This document shows positions 14,250-22,450 of a DNA stretch of 29,669 nucleotides, piece by piece. The DNA comes from Firmicutes bacterium UBA7523 (lineage in GTDB: Bacteria > Bacillota > Dethiobacteria > Dethiobacterales > Dethiobacteraceae). The notes below the pieces were generated by a model. It searched no databases and was not told where the DNA came from. It saw only the letters and a list, made by a program, of their open reading frames with translations. The stretch is from positions 65,072-94,740 of the forward strand of contig DLMZ01000003.1 of the NCBI GenBank assembly GCA_002479415.1. The letters are read 5' to 3'. Position 1 is the stretch's first letter, and the number at the start of each line of letters is the position of its first letter. The position numbers and the translations under genes are program-made.

Positions 14250-15035
14250 CTAATGAACTCCTCTGCTATATAAACGGAGCCTGTCTGCCACTAATGCTAT
14301 AAACTCAGAATTGGTAGGCTTGCCCCGTTCAGTGTTAATGGTATAACCAAAAAATCTTTTAATAACTTCAATATTATTCCTGGCCCAAGCAACTTCAATG
14401 GCATGGCGTATAGCTCGTTCTACGCGGGAGCTGGTAGTGTCGAACTTTTCAGCAATGCGTGGATAAAGGACTTTTGTTACCGATCCCAATAAGTCAACTT
14501 CTTGTACAACCATGGTAATAGCTTCACGCAAATAATGATAACCTTTTATATGAGCAGGAATGCCAATTTCATGAATAATATTTGTAATGTCGGTTTCCAA
14601 GCTTGAGCGTTTTACTGGTCTAGGAATATTCCCTACCGTAGCCGCAGAAAACCTGCCATCTGCTTTGCCTTCTCCGAGCAGACGAATTCTTTCTGCCAAA
14701 ACTTCCATATTGAAAGGCTTAAGCATGTAGTAAGAAGCACCCAATTCCACTGCTTTTCTTGTAATATCCTCTTGGCCGAAAGCGGTAAGCATAATCACCT
14801 TGGGCTTTTCTCCCGCATCCATGTTCCCAATCTGCTCCAGCACGCCAAGCCCGTCAAGGTGCGGCATGATAATATCCAAAAGAAGTACATCCGGTGGATT
14901 ATCTGCCATTAATTCCAAGGTTTCCTTGCCGTTATATGCTTTACCCACGATGTCAATGTCAGGTTGTTGTTCCAAGTATTCTACTAGTAAGTCACTAAAT
15001 TCCCGGTTGTCATCTGCTACAAAAACTCTCAGCAT
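14250..15035 (-). CDS. spo0A: Sporulation response regulator Spo0A
   Basis: Master regulator of sporulation entry, 261 residues. The receiver domain (1-125) shows the acidic pocket ADDN (Asp8, Asp9), phospho-acceptor Asp54 (LLLDIIMP), Thr in LTAFGQED and Lys in LKPFNME. The C-terminal DNA-binding domain has the family-specific recognition region RVERAIRHAIEVAWARN and KPTNSEFIALVADRLRL. The ATG at 15035 (MLRVFVADDN) has GGGGGGAGAG upstream; longer in-frame starts would place this RBS inside the gene. It is preceded by a sigma-H promoter with overlapping 0A box, follows spoIVB as in most sporeformers, and ends in its own terminator. Confidence 0.98.
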   Translation of the reverse strand: MLRVFVADDNREFSDLLVEYLEQQPDIDIVGKAYNGKETLELMADNPPDVLLLDIIMPHLDGLGVLEQIGNMDAGEKPKVIMLTAFGQEDITRKAVELGASYYMLKPFNMEVLAERIRLLGEGKADGRFSAATVGNIPRPVKRSSLETDITNIIHEIGIPAHIKGYHYLREAITMVVQEVDLLGSVTKVLYPRIAEKFDTTSSRVERAIRHAIEVAWARNNIEVIKRFFGYTINTERGKPTNSEFIALVADRLRLYSRGVH

Positions 15036-15085
15036 AATCTCTCCCCCCATTTTATGATAAACCAACAAATTATTTCTAGGTTGTA

Positions 15086-15114
15086 TTATTCGACATTTGG
15101 ATAGATATTCCTTT
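15086..15114 (-). promoter_or_regulatory. Sigma-H promoter of spo0A with overlapping 0A box
   Basis: AAAGGAATA (15106-15114), an 11-nt spacer and GTCGAATAA (15086-15094) match the sigma-H consensus RNAGGAWWW-N11/12-RNNGAATWW at every defined position. A perfect 0A box TGTCGAA (minus strand, 15089-15095) overlaps the -10 element, so Spo0A~P bound there would likely occlude this promoter (inference). The predicted leader is about 45 nt. In Bacillus the Ps promoter of spo0A is likewise sigma-H dependent and flanked by 0A boxes. Confidence 0.75.
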
Positions 15115-15124
15115 TACTTTTTTC

Positions 15125-15159
15125 AAAAAAAATAGGCCATTTAAAAAAACAACGACCTA
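15125..15159 (-). terminator. Intrinsic terminator of spoIVB
   Basis: A 6-bp stem TAGGTC/GGCCTA with one G-T pair (15154-15159 and 15133-15138) is followed on the minus strand by eight T residues, 20 nt past the spoIVB stop. The loop is large and A/T-rich, so it is a modest hairpin. Confidence 0.6.
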
Positions 15160-15178
15160 ACAAAACGTTCAGCGTGAA

Positions 15179-16498
15179 TTAAATATTTTCGCCAACAGCC
15201 ATCGGCATTCCTGATTCTAGAACCATCCACTCGATGAAGATGCCATAGCCTCTGGTCGGATCATTGACAAAAACGTGGGTAACAGCTCCCACCAATTTGT
15301 TATTCTGAATAATGGGGCTGCCGCTCATCCCTTGAACTATTCCACCTGTTGCTTCCAGCAAGCGTTCATCCGTAACGCGAATAATCATACCTTTGTCGCT
15401 TGGTTTGTTTTGATTGTAAACACGCTGAATCTCTATGTCAAAACTTTCTATGTTTTCTCCTTCAATAACAGTCAATATTTCTGCCGGGCCTGTTTCGATC
15501 TGGGAAATCAGCGCAATTGGCATTGGCTTATTGAATTTGCCACCTGCTTCCATTTTGGACAGAGTGCCAAATATGCCGAATATACCGTTTTTTTCTATTT
15601 TGCCTGCAATATCCTGGTCTTCCTGAAAAATACCTGTTTTTTCTCCAGGCTGTCCTTTTCTGGCAGCTTTAATATCTACAATGTTAGCCTTCACAATTTG
15701 TCCATCTTTAATTACTATAGGCTGATTAGTATCAACATCGGTAATAACGTGGCCCAACGCACCGTAAACATTAGAATTGGGTTCATAAAATGTTAATGTA
15801 CCTACACCGGCTGCAGTATCCCGTATATAAAGCCCTATACGGTAGCGTTTAGTATCCTGGCAAAGCAGCGGTTCAACATACTTCTTAAATTCTTGTTGCC
15901 CGCGTTTAATACTAAAAGTCAATACCTTTCCAGGCGAACCATAATTGGCAATAAGTTCTGCCATCTGGTTAGCGTCTTGCAGTTCTACATCTTCAATTGC
16001 CAAAATTACATCGCCAATTTCTATCCCTGCGTCTTTTGCTGGTGAAGCTGACGCAGATTTCCCGCGAACAAGGTGATGACCGACAACAAGCACCCCTTCA
16101 CTATGCAGCTTTATCCCTATGGAATGGCCTCCCGGCATCAACTTTTGCTCCGGAAGAACATTTACGGTCATCTGCCGCAACGGAATAACACCAAACAGTC
16201 GAAATTCCAGGTTAACCGAACCTAAGCTCTGTGCGCTTAGTATAAGCGGCGCTCGAAGACTAAGCTTGCTCGCTTGCTGTGAAACAGTAACTCCGTTTAA
16301 AGCGATAACGCCATTTTTGTCACCTTTTACATGAATACTAAGGGGAGACGCAATGTTTACATAATGTTGCCCCCCTTCCAACAGTCGCAAATCTGTCTGC
16401 AAATTTACCCATATCCTCCAAGGAAAAGCAGCAGCGACAATAATCAGGAGCAGGATTCCTGAAACAATAAGCGACTGCTTCCCATGCCGATTTTTCAT
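15179..16498 (-). CDS. spoIVB: SpoIVB peptidase
   Basis: Forespore-made serine peptidase of 439 residues that crosses the inner membrane and cleaves SpoIVFA to trigger pro-sigma-K processing. It has an N-terminal membrane/signal helix (about 8-28), a PDZ domain (about 125-205, SPAKDAGIEIGDVIL) and an S55 peptidase domain. Catalytic residues are His250 (YGALGH), Asp377 (RVTDERLLEATGG) and Ser392 (GMSGSPI), matching His236, Asp363 and Ser378 of the Bacillus enzyme with constant 14-residue offset. The ATG at 16498 has AAGGAGTGAT 6 nt upstream; the ATG at 16519 has no RBS at suitable distance. No convincing sigma-F or sigma-G promoter was identified upstream. Confidence 0.96.
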   Translation of the reverse strand: MKNRHGKQSLIVSGILLLIIVAAAFPWRIWVNLQTDLRLLEGGQHYVNIASPLSIHVKGDKNGVIALNGVTVSQQASKLSLRAPLILSAQSLGSVNLEFRLFGVIPLRQMTVNVLPEQKLMPGGHSIGIKLHSEGVLVVGHHLVRGKSASASPAKDAGIEIGDVILAIEDVELQDANQMAELIANYGSPGKVLTFSIKRGQQEFKKYVEPLLCQDTKRYRIGLYIRDTAAGVGTLTFYEPNSNVYGALGHVITDVDTNQPIVIKDGQIVKANIVDIKAARKGQPGEKTGIFQEDQDIAGKIEKNGIFGIFGTLSKMEAGGKFNKPMPIALISQIETGPAEILTVIEGENIESFDIEIQRVYNQNKPSDKGMIIRVTDERLLEATGGIVQGMSGSPIIQNNKLVGAVTHVFVNDPTRGYGIFIEWMVLESGMPMAVGENI

Positions 16499-16663
16499 GT
16501 GGTTATCACTCCTTGTCATTGCTCAGTCGGAGAAATCACCTCCAAATTTTGTTTCATTTGAAGTCGATTATGCCTTTTTAAGATAACCCCATGAATTATT
16601 TTTATACAAAATAAGTTTACATAATCTGCTTGCATCATCTGGATGGTAAAATGAAAAATTATT

Positions 16664-16696
16664 AAAAAAACTCATGGCATGAAACCATGAGTTTTT
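16664..16696 (-). terminator. Intrinsic terminator of recN operon
   Basis: Perfect 12-bp stem AAAAACTCATGG/CCATGAGTTTTT (16685-16696 and 16666-16677) with a 7-nt loop, followed by T residues on the minus strand. It lies 27 nt past the recN stop and marks the end of the long operon starting far upstream. Confidence 0.9.
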
Positions 16697-16722
16697 GCTT
16701 ACTGTGGGCTTTCTCAAGAATT

Positions 16723-18390
16723 TTATTCTTTCGCAGCTCGAAGCATTTGGCGAGCATGTTTGAGGGCGGTTTGGTCGTCGGTTTCGCCGCCCAGCATGCG
16801 TATCAATTCAGCTTCGCGTTCTGTTTCGGATAGTTTTGTCAGGCGTGTAACAGTACGCCCGTTTTCAGTTATTTTATAAATTGTGAAATGGTGATTAGCG
16901 GCGGCGGCTATAAGAGGCTGATGGGTGACACAGATAACCTGACGATGGCGGGCCAGATGCTGCAGCAGCTCAGCGATAGTGCGTACAGTAACGCCACCAA
17001 CTCCCGCATCTATTTCATCGAAAATAAGTGTGGGGACATTATCCTCTACTGCCAGCACACTTTTTAGAGCTAACATGACCCGAGAAATTTCCCCGCCTGA
17101 AGCTACCTTGCTTAAAAGTTGCAATGGCTCTCCCGCATTGGCGCTAAAAAGAAATTCAATCTTGTCACTTCCATGGGCACTCACCGAACCGCTATCATTA
17201 ATACTAATATCAAATTGTGCCCCTGTAAATGCTAAGCTTTTTAGAGACGCGCTGGTTTTATCGACTAAAACACCTGCGGCCATATGGCGCAAAGCAGTTA
17301 AATGAGCAGCGTTTTTTTCAAGTTCGGCAACTGCTTCTGCTAATTCGTCATTGATCTTTGCCATACTCCGGCCGCGATCGTCCAGCTCAGCCAATTCATC
17401 TAGCATTTTTTGAGCTAAGGCATCTATATCCTGGAGAGTAGGACCATATTTTTTCTTTAATTTCTTATATGTTTCCAGTCGGTTTACCACTTCATCCAAT
17501 TCTGCTTCATCTAAACTGATGTTGTCAATATAAGCACGTAAATCACGAGCCACCTCGTTTAGCTTTCCGGCTGCTTCAACTATCTGAGCTAGAATACCTT
17601 CCAAGGAATCGTCCAAAGCAGAAGCTGTTGTCAATTCCTTTTCAGCCGAACCTAAGCTTTCGATGACAGCTCCTCCGTCAAAAGCTCCTTCGCATAGCTG
17701 GGTATATACTTTTGCTGTACGCTCCACTAATTGCCGAGCATGAGTCAGCTTTTTAAACTTCTTTTCAAGTTCCTCTTCCTCTTCAATAGTAAGGGAAGCA
17801 TCTTCAATTTCATTTAACTGAAAGCGAAGAAATTCTGCAGTACGAGCTAACGTCGCGTCGTCTCCTCCCAGCTTATTAAGCTCCCTCCGCAGCATAGCGC
17901 AGTGCTCAAATATTTTTTCCGTTTCAACTAATCTGCAAGCCAGCTCTTCACCGCCATAGGCATCAAGTAATAGTCGCTGTGTTTGTGAATTAAGCAAGGA
18001 CTGCTGCTGGTTCTGACCATGCAAATCTACAATCTTACGGCCCAATAAACCAAGATGTGAAAGAGGTTGGACACGACCGTTAATACGGCAGATATTCGGG
18101 CCACTTTGGCGAATCTCGCGGCTAAGCACAAGCTCTTCCTCATTACAATATTCAACTTCTTCAGTCAATGCACCGCAGAAATCATTAAAGACAGCCTGCA
18201 CAAGTGCTTCATTCTCTCCGCTGCGAATCACCTCGGAATTGCCCCGCTCTCCCAAAAGGAGATTTACCGCACCTAAAAGCATAGATTTGCCGGCGCCTGT
18301 TTCCCCGGTGATAACATTCAGGCCTTCCCCAGGATAAAAGGAAAGATTGTCGATGAGCGCAAGATTGCGAACTTCCAGCAAACGCAGCAT
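16723..18390 (-). CDS. recN: DNA repair protein RecN
   Basis: SMC-like ATPase of 555 residues acting early in double-strand break repair. Walker A is GETGAGKS (29-36); the ABC signature VASGGEISR lies near 430-437; Walker B LIFDEIDAGVGG at about 455-466. The central part (about 150-370) is a long charged coiled coil. Length matches the family (about 555-575). The ATG starts right after the nadK stop, with GGAGAGGGTG as RBS inside the nadK end, so the two are translationally coupled. The argR gene usually found between nadK and recN is absent. The gene is followed by a strong terminator. Confidence 0.97.
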   Translation of the reverse strand: MLRLLEVRNLALIDNLSFYPGEGLNVITGETGAGKSMLLGAVNLLLGERGNSEVIRSGENEALVQAVFNDFCGALTEEVEYCNEEELVLSREIRQSGPNICRINGRVQPLSHLGLLGRKIVDLHGQNQQQSLLNSQTQRLLLDAYGGEELACRLVETEKIFEHCAMLRRELNKLGGDDATLARTAEFLRFQLNEIEDASLTIEEEEELEKKFKKLTHARQLVERTAKVYTQLCEGAFDGGAVIESLGSAEKELTTASALDDSLEGILAQIVEAAGKLNEVARDLRAYIDNISLDEAELDEVVNRLETYKKLKKKYGPTLQDIDALAQKMLDELAELDDRGRSMAKINDELAEAVAELEKNAAHLTALRHMAAGVLVDKTSASLKSLAFTGAQFDISINDSGSVSAHGSDKIEFLFSANAGEPLQLLSKVASGGEISRVMLALKSVLAVEDNVPTLIFDEIDAGVGGVTVRTIAELLQHLARHRQVICVTHQPLIAAAANHHFTIYKITENGRTVTRLTKLSETEREAELIRMLGGETDDQTALKHARQMLRAAKE

Positions 18391-18392
18391 AA

Positions 18393-19271
18393 TTACACCC
18401 TCTCCGGCTCCCTGCTGATTACCTTAGTTAACTTTCTATGTAACAGGGAATAAAAATCAGTACCATGCAGTTGGATTATCGGCGTGGTCATGGGTGCCCG
18501 GGTTACTTGAACCAAATCACTTTCTATTATGGGAGAGCCCACCAGCCCGTCCACAGTCAATACCACGTCCGGCTGCCTAGCATTAGTACGGATAAGAACC
18601 CGCTCACTACTGGAAACAATGACAGAACGATGATGAAGCAGGTGAGGGCAAATAGGAGTAATAATCATAACATCAAGCGTGGGGTTTACAATAGGCCCGC
18701 CTGCGGATAATGAATAGCCGGTGGAGCCTGTAGGAGTAGCAACTATAATTCCGTCACCAGGATAGGACTCCAGATGTGTATCGTTAACAAAGGTATCAAT
18801 ATGAATAATTCGAGATAAAGGCCCTTTAGTGATAACAACATCGTTTAGAGCAGTATATTCACAAACTAAGCGGTCATTGCGATAAACACGGGCAGAAAGC
18901 ATTAACCTGTGCAGAGTTTTGTAGGCCCCTTTCTGAAGCTGCTGCAAAGCAGTCTCCAAAGCAGGAGGCTCTACTTCAGCAAGAAACCCCATTTGACCAA
19001 GATTCACGCCAAGAATAGGCAAATTTGTACTATTAAGCTCCCTGGCCACACGCAGGATAGTGCCATCACCGCCCAAAACAACCGCTACATCCGCATTGCC
19101 GGTAAATTGGTCTAAAGGCAGAAGCTCAGCTCCCGGCAACACCTCTGCTTCATCTGTTTCAGCTATGTACACTGAAATTCCTTCTTTATTGCAAAACGAA
19201 ATAATTCTGGAAATCATCTTCATAGCTTCTTGTTTTTTTTCCCAATTAGGAAATACGAGAATTCCTTTCAT
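18393..19271 (-). CDS. nadK: NAD kinase
   Basis: Cytosolic NAD(+) kinase of 292 residues that makes NADP. Diagnostic motifs are LGGDGTIL (GGDG at 67-70), NLGQMGFL (90-97), LNDVVI (Asn143-Asp144) and ATPTGSTGYSLSAGGP (about 178-193). Length matches bacterial NadK/PpnK. It sits between the nuclease-like small gene and recN in the conserved tlyA-nadK-recN order shared with Actinobacteria. The C-terminus (REPERV) carries the recN RBS in its coding sequence. Confidence 0.97.
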   Translation of the reverse strand: MKGILVFPNWEKKQEAMKMISRIISFCNKEGISVYIAETDEAEVLPGAELLPLDQFTGNADVAVVLGGDGTILRVARELNSTNLPILGVNLGQMGFLAEVEPPALETALQQLQKGAYKTLHRLMLSARVYRNDRLVCEYTALNDVVITKGPLSRIIHIDTFVNDTHLESYPGDGIIVATPTGSTGYSLSAGGPIVNPTLDVMIITPICPHLLHHRSVIVSSSERVLIRTNARQPDVVLTVDGLVGSPIIESDLVQVTRAPMTTPIIQLHGTDFYSLLHRKLTKVISREPERV

Positions 19272-19283
19272 ACTCCACCTCTT

Positions 19284-19697
19284 TTAAATGCGAAAACTTA
19301 CCTCCTGGAGCAGTCCCTTTTCCGTATCCAGTATAACAATTCCTGCGGTTCCAAAAGCCTGCACATCAAGCAGTAATAAATTACGCCATAATTTTGACTG
19401 TAAACGTAAAGGTTTGCCGTCCCTGCGTACACGCACCAGATAAGTTTGTCCGCTGCGGGAAACAAGATAATCGCACTTTATATCGAATTCATGCAGCTTA
19501 TCGTCAATATTCATGTTAATATGAACAGCAGGCTTAACCTTTTGCACCTGGTATCCGGCTTCTTCTAAAATCTTAATTGCCTTAGCGTTTGATTTTCCCG
19601 GATCTTTTCCGGAAATACGGGAACGTCCGCCCCGATAGTGCCAAACAATAAAAATAAGACATATTACCACAAGTAAAAGCCAATCTTTTACTTCCAT
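19284..19697 (-). CDS. Small membrane-anchored protein, possible degenerate PD-(D/E)XK-like fold
   Basis: A 137-residue protein with an N-terminal membrane helix (about 4-20), a basic linker, and an alpha/beta domain: AIKILEEAGYQV, FDIKCDYLVSRSGQTYLVRV, then a C-terminal strand GIVILD. The order helix, D-containing strand, second strand resembles restriction-endonuclease-like domains. Where related clostridial proteins near tlyA-nadK have, as I recall, an E-x-K signature (AEVKTG-like), this one has VRVRRDG, so the catalytic residues seem lost. ATG at 19697 with AGGTGG 4-5 nt upstream. It lies between tlyA and nadK. Function unknown; the fold assignment is tentative. Confidence 0.55.
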   Translation of the reverse strand: MEVKDWLLLVVICLIFIVWHYRGGRSRISGKDPGKSNAKAIKILEEAGYQVQKVKPAVHINMNIDDKLHEFDIKCDYLVSRSGQTYLVRVRRDGKPLRLQSKLWRNLLLLDVQAFGTAGIVILDTEKGLLQEVSFRI

Positions 19698-19745
19698 CAA
19701 ACCACCTGCCTACTTTTATTCGTCATCGCCAGCAAATTTCCTTTT

Positions 19746-20546
19746 TTAGGCAAGAACGTTGTGCGCCTCGGCAACTACTGCGGCGCAATCCTTTTCAGTA
19801 TAATCTATTAACTTTTCTCCTGTTCGTAAATGAAGCAAATATTCGATATTCCCTTCGGGGCCACGCAGCGGCGAATAACTCAAACCCATAACATTATAAC
19901 CCTCATTTTCTGCTGCACTTATTGTGTTTATTAAAACTTCACAGTGGTCTTCCGGATTACGGACCACTCCTTTTTTTCCGACCCGGCCTTTGCCAATCTC
20001 AAATTGAGGCTTAACTAGAGCCACAACCTCCGGCACATTAAACCGGACGAGCACGGGGAAAATCAGCGCCAAGGATATAAATGAAACATCCACCACAGCT
20101 AAAGATACCTGCTCCGGAATCAAGCCGGAATCTAAGTGGCGGATATTAGTACGCTCCAGAGAAACAACTCTGTTATCATTGCGAAGCTTCCAATCCAACT
20201 GGCCGTAACCCACGTCTATGCTGTAAACTTTAGCGGCACCAGCCTGGAGCAAACAGTCGGTAAAGCCGCCTGTAGAAGCTCCCACATCCATAACAGTTTT
20301 GCCTGCCGCATCTACGCTGAATTGCTGCAAAGCTTTCTCCAGCTTTAGCCCACCCCTGGAAACATAGCGCGGCAGTTCCCGGACACTTATGCAAGCTTCT
20401 GACGTCACCATAGTTCCTGGCTTGTCAACTTTAATGCCATCTAAAGAAACCAATCCGGCCATCACCGCAGAGCGGGCAGCTGAGCGGGTAGTGAAGAATC
20501 CCTTTTCCAACAAAAGTACGTCTATTCTCTTACGCTCTGAACCCAT
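19746..20546 (-). CDS. tlyA: TlyA family rRNA 2'-O-methyltransferase
   Basis: A 266-residue protein with an N-terminal S4 RNA-binding domain (about 6-65, RIDVLLLEKGFF...RSAARSAVMAGLV) and an FtsJ-like SAM-dependent methyltransferase domain. SAM binding is at DVGASTGGFTDCLL (87-100); the likely catalytic set includes Lys in RGGLKLEKAL, Asp in VVDVSFISL, Lys in LVKPQFE and Glu in GPEGNIEYL. TlyA proteins methylate ribose 2'-OH groups of rRNA. Older names call it hemolysin A. The ATG overlaps the dxs 3' end by 25 bp in another frame, pointing to coupled translation. Confidence 0.93.
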   Translation of the reverse strand: MGSERKRIDVLLLEKGFFTTRSAARSAVMAGLVSLDGIKVDKPGTMVTSEACISVRELPRYVSRGGLKLEKALQQFSVDAAGKTVMDVGASTGGFTDCLLQAGAAKVYSIDVGYGQLDWKLRNDNRVVSLERTNIRHLDSGLIPEQVSLAVVDVSFISLALIFPVLVRFNVPEVVALVKPQFEIGKGRVGKKGVVRNPEDHCEVLINTISAAENEGYNVMGLSYSPLRGPEGNIEYLLHLRTGEKLIDYTEKDCAAVVAEAHNVLA

Positions 20547-22438
20547 GACAGCTTCTTCTCCCTAACGCCGACCTGCTCAAGACAAGCAGCGACAATATAA
20601 TCCGATGTTAACCCAAGTTTTTCAAGAACAATAGCACGGGCACCGTGTTCAACGAAATAATCCGGTACACCCAGCCTGCGGACAGGAATATGATTAAGTT
20701 TATTTTGCTCAAACAGCTCCAGCACTGCAGAACCAAATCCGCCGGCAAGAACATGTTCTTCCACTGTTACAATCCCATAACGCGCCTCGGTTGCTGCACG
20801 AATAATTAACTCATCATCCAACGGCTTAATAAAAATTGGATCGATAACCGACACAGACAACCCTCGTTTTTCTAAAATTTCTGCCGCTTCCTGCGCCGCA
20901 GCAACCATGGTTCCCACAGCAATAATAGCTAAATCTTTACCGGGACGCAAATTTTCTCCCTTACCCCAAGGCAGCAGTGAAGGCTGCTCCGTCTTAATGC
21001 CTGTCCCTTTACCCCTCGGATACCGCAAAGCTACCGGGCCCTGATGTGACAACCCTGAGACCACAGCATGCTGCAGCATATTTTCATCTCTGGGCGCCAA
21101 AATTGATAAGTTGGGAATATGACGAAGGTAAGATATGTCAAAAAGACCGTTATGCGTCTCTCCGTCCTCTCCCACAACTCCCGCCCGATCCAGAGCAAAA
21201 AGTACAGGAAAGTTTTGAATACATACATCATGAAGCACCTGGTCGTAAGCTCTCTGCATAAAAGTGGAGTATATAGCCACCACAGGCTTAAACCCTCTAG
21301 CCGCTAAGCCCGCCGCAAAAGTAACTGCATGCTGTTCGGCAATACCCACATCAAAAAAGCGTTTAGGATATTCTCTGCCAAATGCATCCAACCCGGTACC
21401 ACTAGGCATGGCAGCAGTTATGGCCACAATCTTTTCATCCTTCTTAGCTGCTTCTGTCAATACCTGACTAAAAACTTCTGTGTATGACGGAATATCACTA
21501 ACCGTATTTGGATTAGGAGGATTTTGTGGATCAAAAGAACCGATTCCATGAAATAAATCAGGCTTACACTCAGCGTGCTCATAGCCTTTTCCCTTCTTTG
21601 TAAGCACATGTATAAGCACAGGACCCTTTATTTTTTTGGCTCCTTGGAGAACTCCAAGCAATGCATCAAGCTGGTGGCCGTTAACCGGCCCCAGATATGT
21701 AAAGCCCAATTCTTCAAAAATCATGCCGGGAACTAGCAAAAATTTAAGCGCATCTTTTACTCTCTCTACCGACCTTAGAACCTTACCGCCGATGGCAGGA
21801 ATCCGTTTAAGTATTTCTTCCGCATCTTCTTTAAGGCGGAAATATTTTGGATCTGTACGTAAGCGACCCAAATATGCAGCCATACTGCCCACATTTTGTG
21901 AAATGGACATTTCATTATCGTTCAAAACTACAATCAAGTTCGTTCCTGTGTCTCCGGCGTTGTTTAAAGCTTCAAAAGCCATACCGCCACTCATGGCGCC
22001 GTCGCCAATTACAGCTAATACATGGTGCTTTTCATTAAGCAAATCCCGAGCATGAGCCATTCCCAGCGCCGCAGATATAGATGTAGAGCTGTGCCCTGTA
22101 TCAAACACATCGTGCTCACTCTCCTTCCGCTTGGGGAATCCGCTTAATCCTTTATATTGCCGTAAAGTATCAAACTGTTCTTTACGGCCGGTGAGAATTT
22201 TATGTACATAGCTTTGGTGCCCAACGTCCCAGATAATCTTGTCTGCAGGGCTGTTGAATATGGTGTGCAAAGCAATAGTAAGCTCCACCACTCCTAGATT
22301 AGGCGCTAAATGTCCGCCACTCTGAGACACTTTCTCCATTAAAAATATACGAATTTCACAAGCCAATTCGCATAATTCATGAATACTCATTTTTTTTAAA
22401 TCATTTGGCATATTTACCCGTGAAAGCCATTTACCCAT
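20522..22438 (-). CDS. dxs: 1-deoxy-D-xylulose-5-phosphate synthase
   Basis: Thiamine-diphosphate enzyme of 638 residues that condenses pyruvate and glyceraldehyde-3-phosphate, the first step of the MEP isoprenoid pathway. The TPP site is GDGAMSGG (145-152) to NDNEMSIS (173-180); DVGHQSYVHKILTGR is near 71-85; the transketolase-like second domain shows DVGIAEQHAVTFAAGLA with the catalytic Glu. Length is typical (about 620-640). RBS GAGGTGG lies just before ATG. It follows oapA by about 12 nt and ispA is upstream beyond the OLE RNA, so precursor and prenyl chain synthesis are linked in one locus. Confidence 0.97.
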   Translation of the reverse strand: MGKWLSRVNMPNDLKKMSIHELCELACEIRIFLMEKVSQSGGHLAPNLGVVELTIALHTIFNSPADKIIWDVGHQSYVHKILTGRKEQFDTLRQYKGLSGFPKRKESEHDVFDTGHSSTSISAALGMAHARDLLNEKHHVLAVIGDGAMSGGMAFEALNNAGDTGTNLIVVLNDNEMSISQNVGSMAAYLGRLRTDPKYFRLKEDAEEILKRIPAIGGKVLRSVERVKDALKFLLVPGMIFEELGFTYLGPVNGHQLDALLGVLQGAKKIKGPVLIHVLTKKGKGYEHAECKPDLFHGIGSFDPQNPPNPNTVSDIPSYTEVFSQVLTEAAKKDEKIVAITAAMPSGTGLDAFGREYPKRFFDVGIAEQHAVTFAAGLAARGFKPVVAIYSTFMQRAYDQVLHDVCIQNFPVLFALDRAGVVGEDGETHNGLFDISYLRHIPNLSILAPRDENMLQHAVVSGLSHQGPVALRYPRGKGTGIKTEQPSLLPWGKGENLRPGKDLAIIAVGTMVAAAQEAAEILEKRGLSVSVIDPIFIKPLDDELIIRAATEARYGIVTVEEHVLAGGFGSAVLELFEQNKLNHIPVRRLGVPDYFVEHGARAIVLEKLGLTSDYIVAACLEQVGVREKKLSWVQSVRE

Positions 22439-22450
22439 ACAGCCACCTCA

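Noticed and set aside
15275..15796. 173-codon plus-strand ORF opposite spoIVB
   Set aside because: Antisense shadow of a gene with clear catalytic motifs; no RBS or recognisable domain.
16560..16620. GTATA-N14-GGTTATCTT as a sigma-F promoter for spoIVB
   Set aside because: Spacing one short and two mismatches in the -10, despite a fitting biological expectation.
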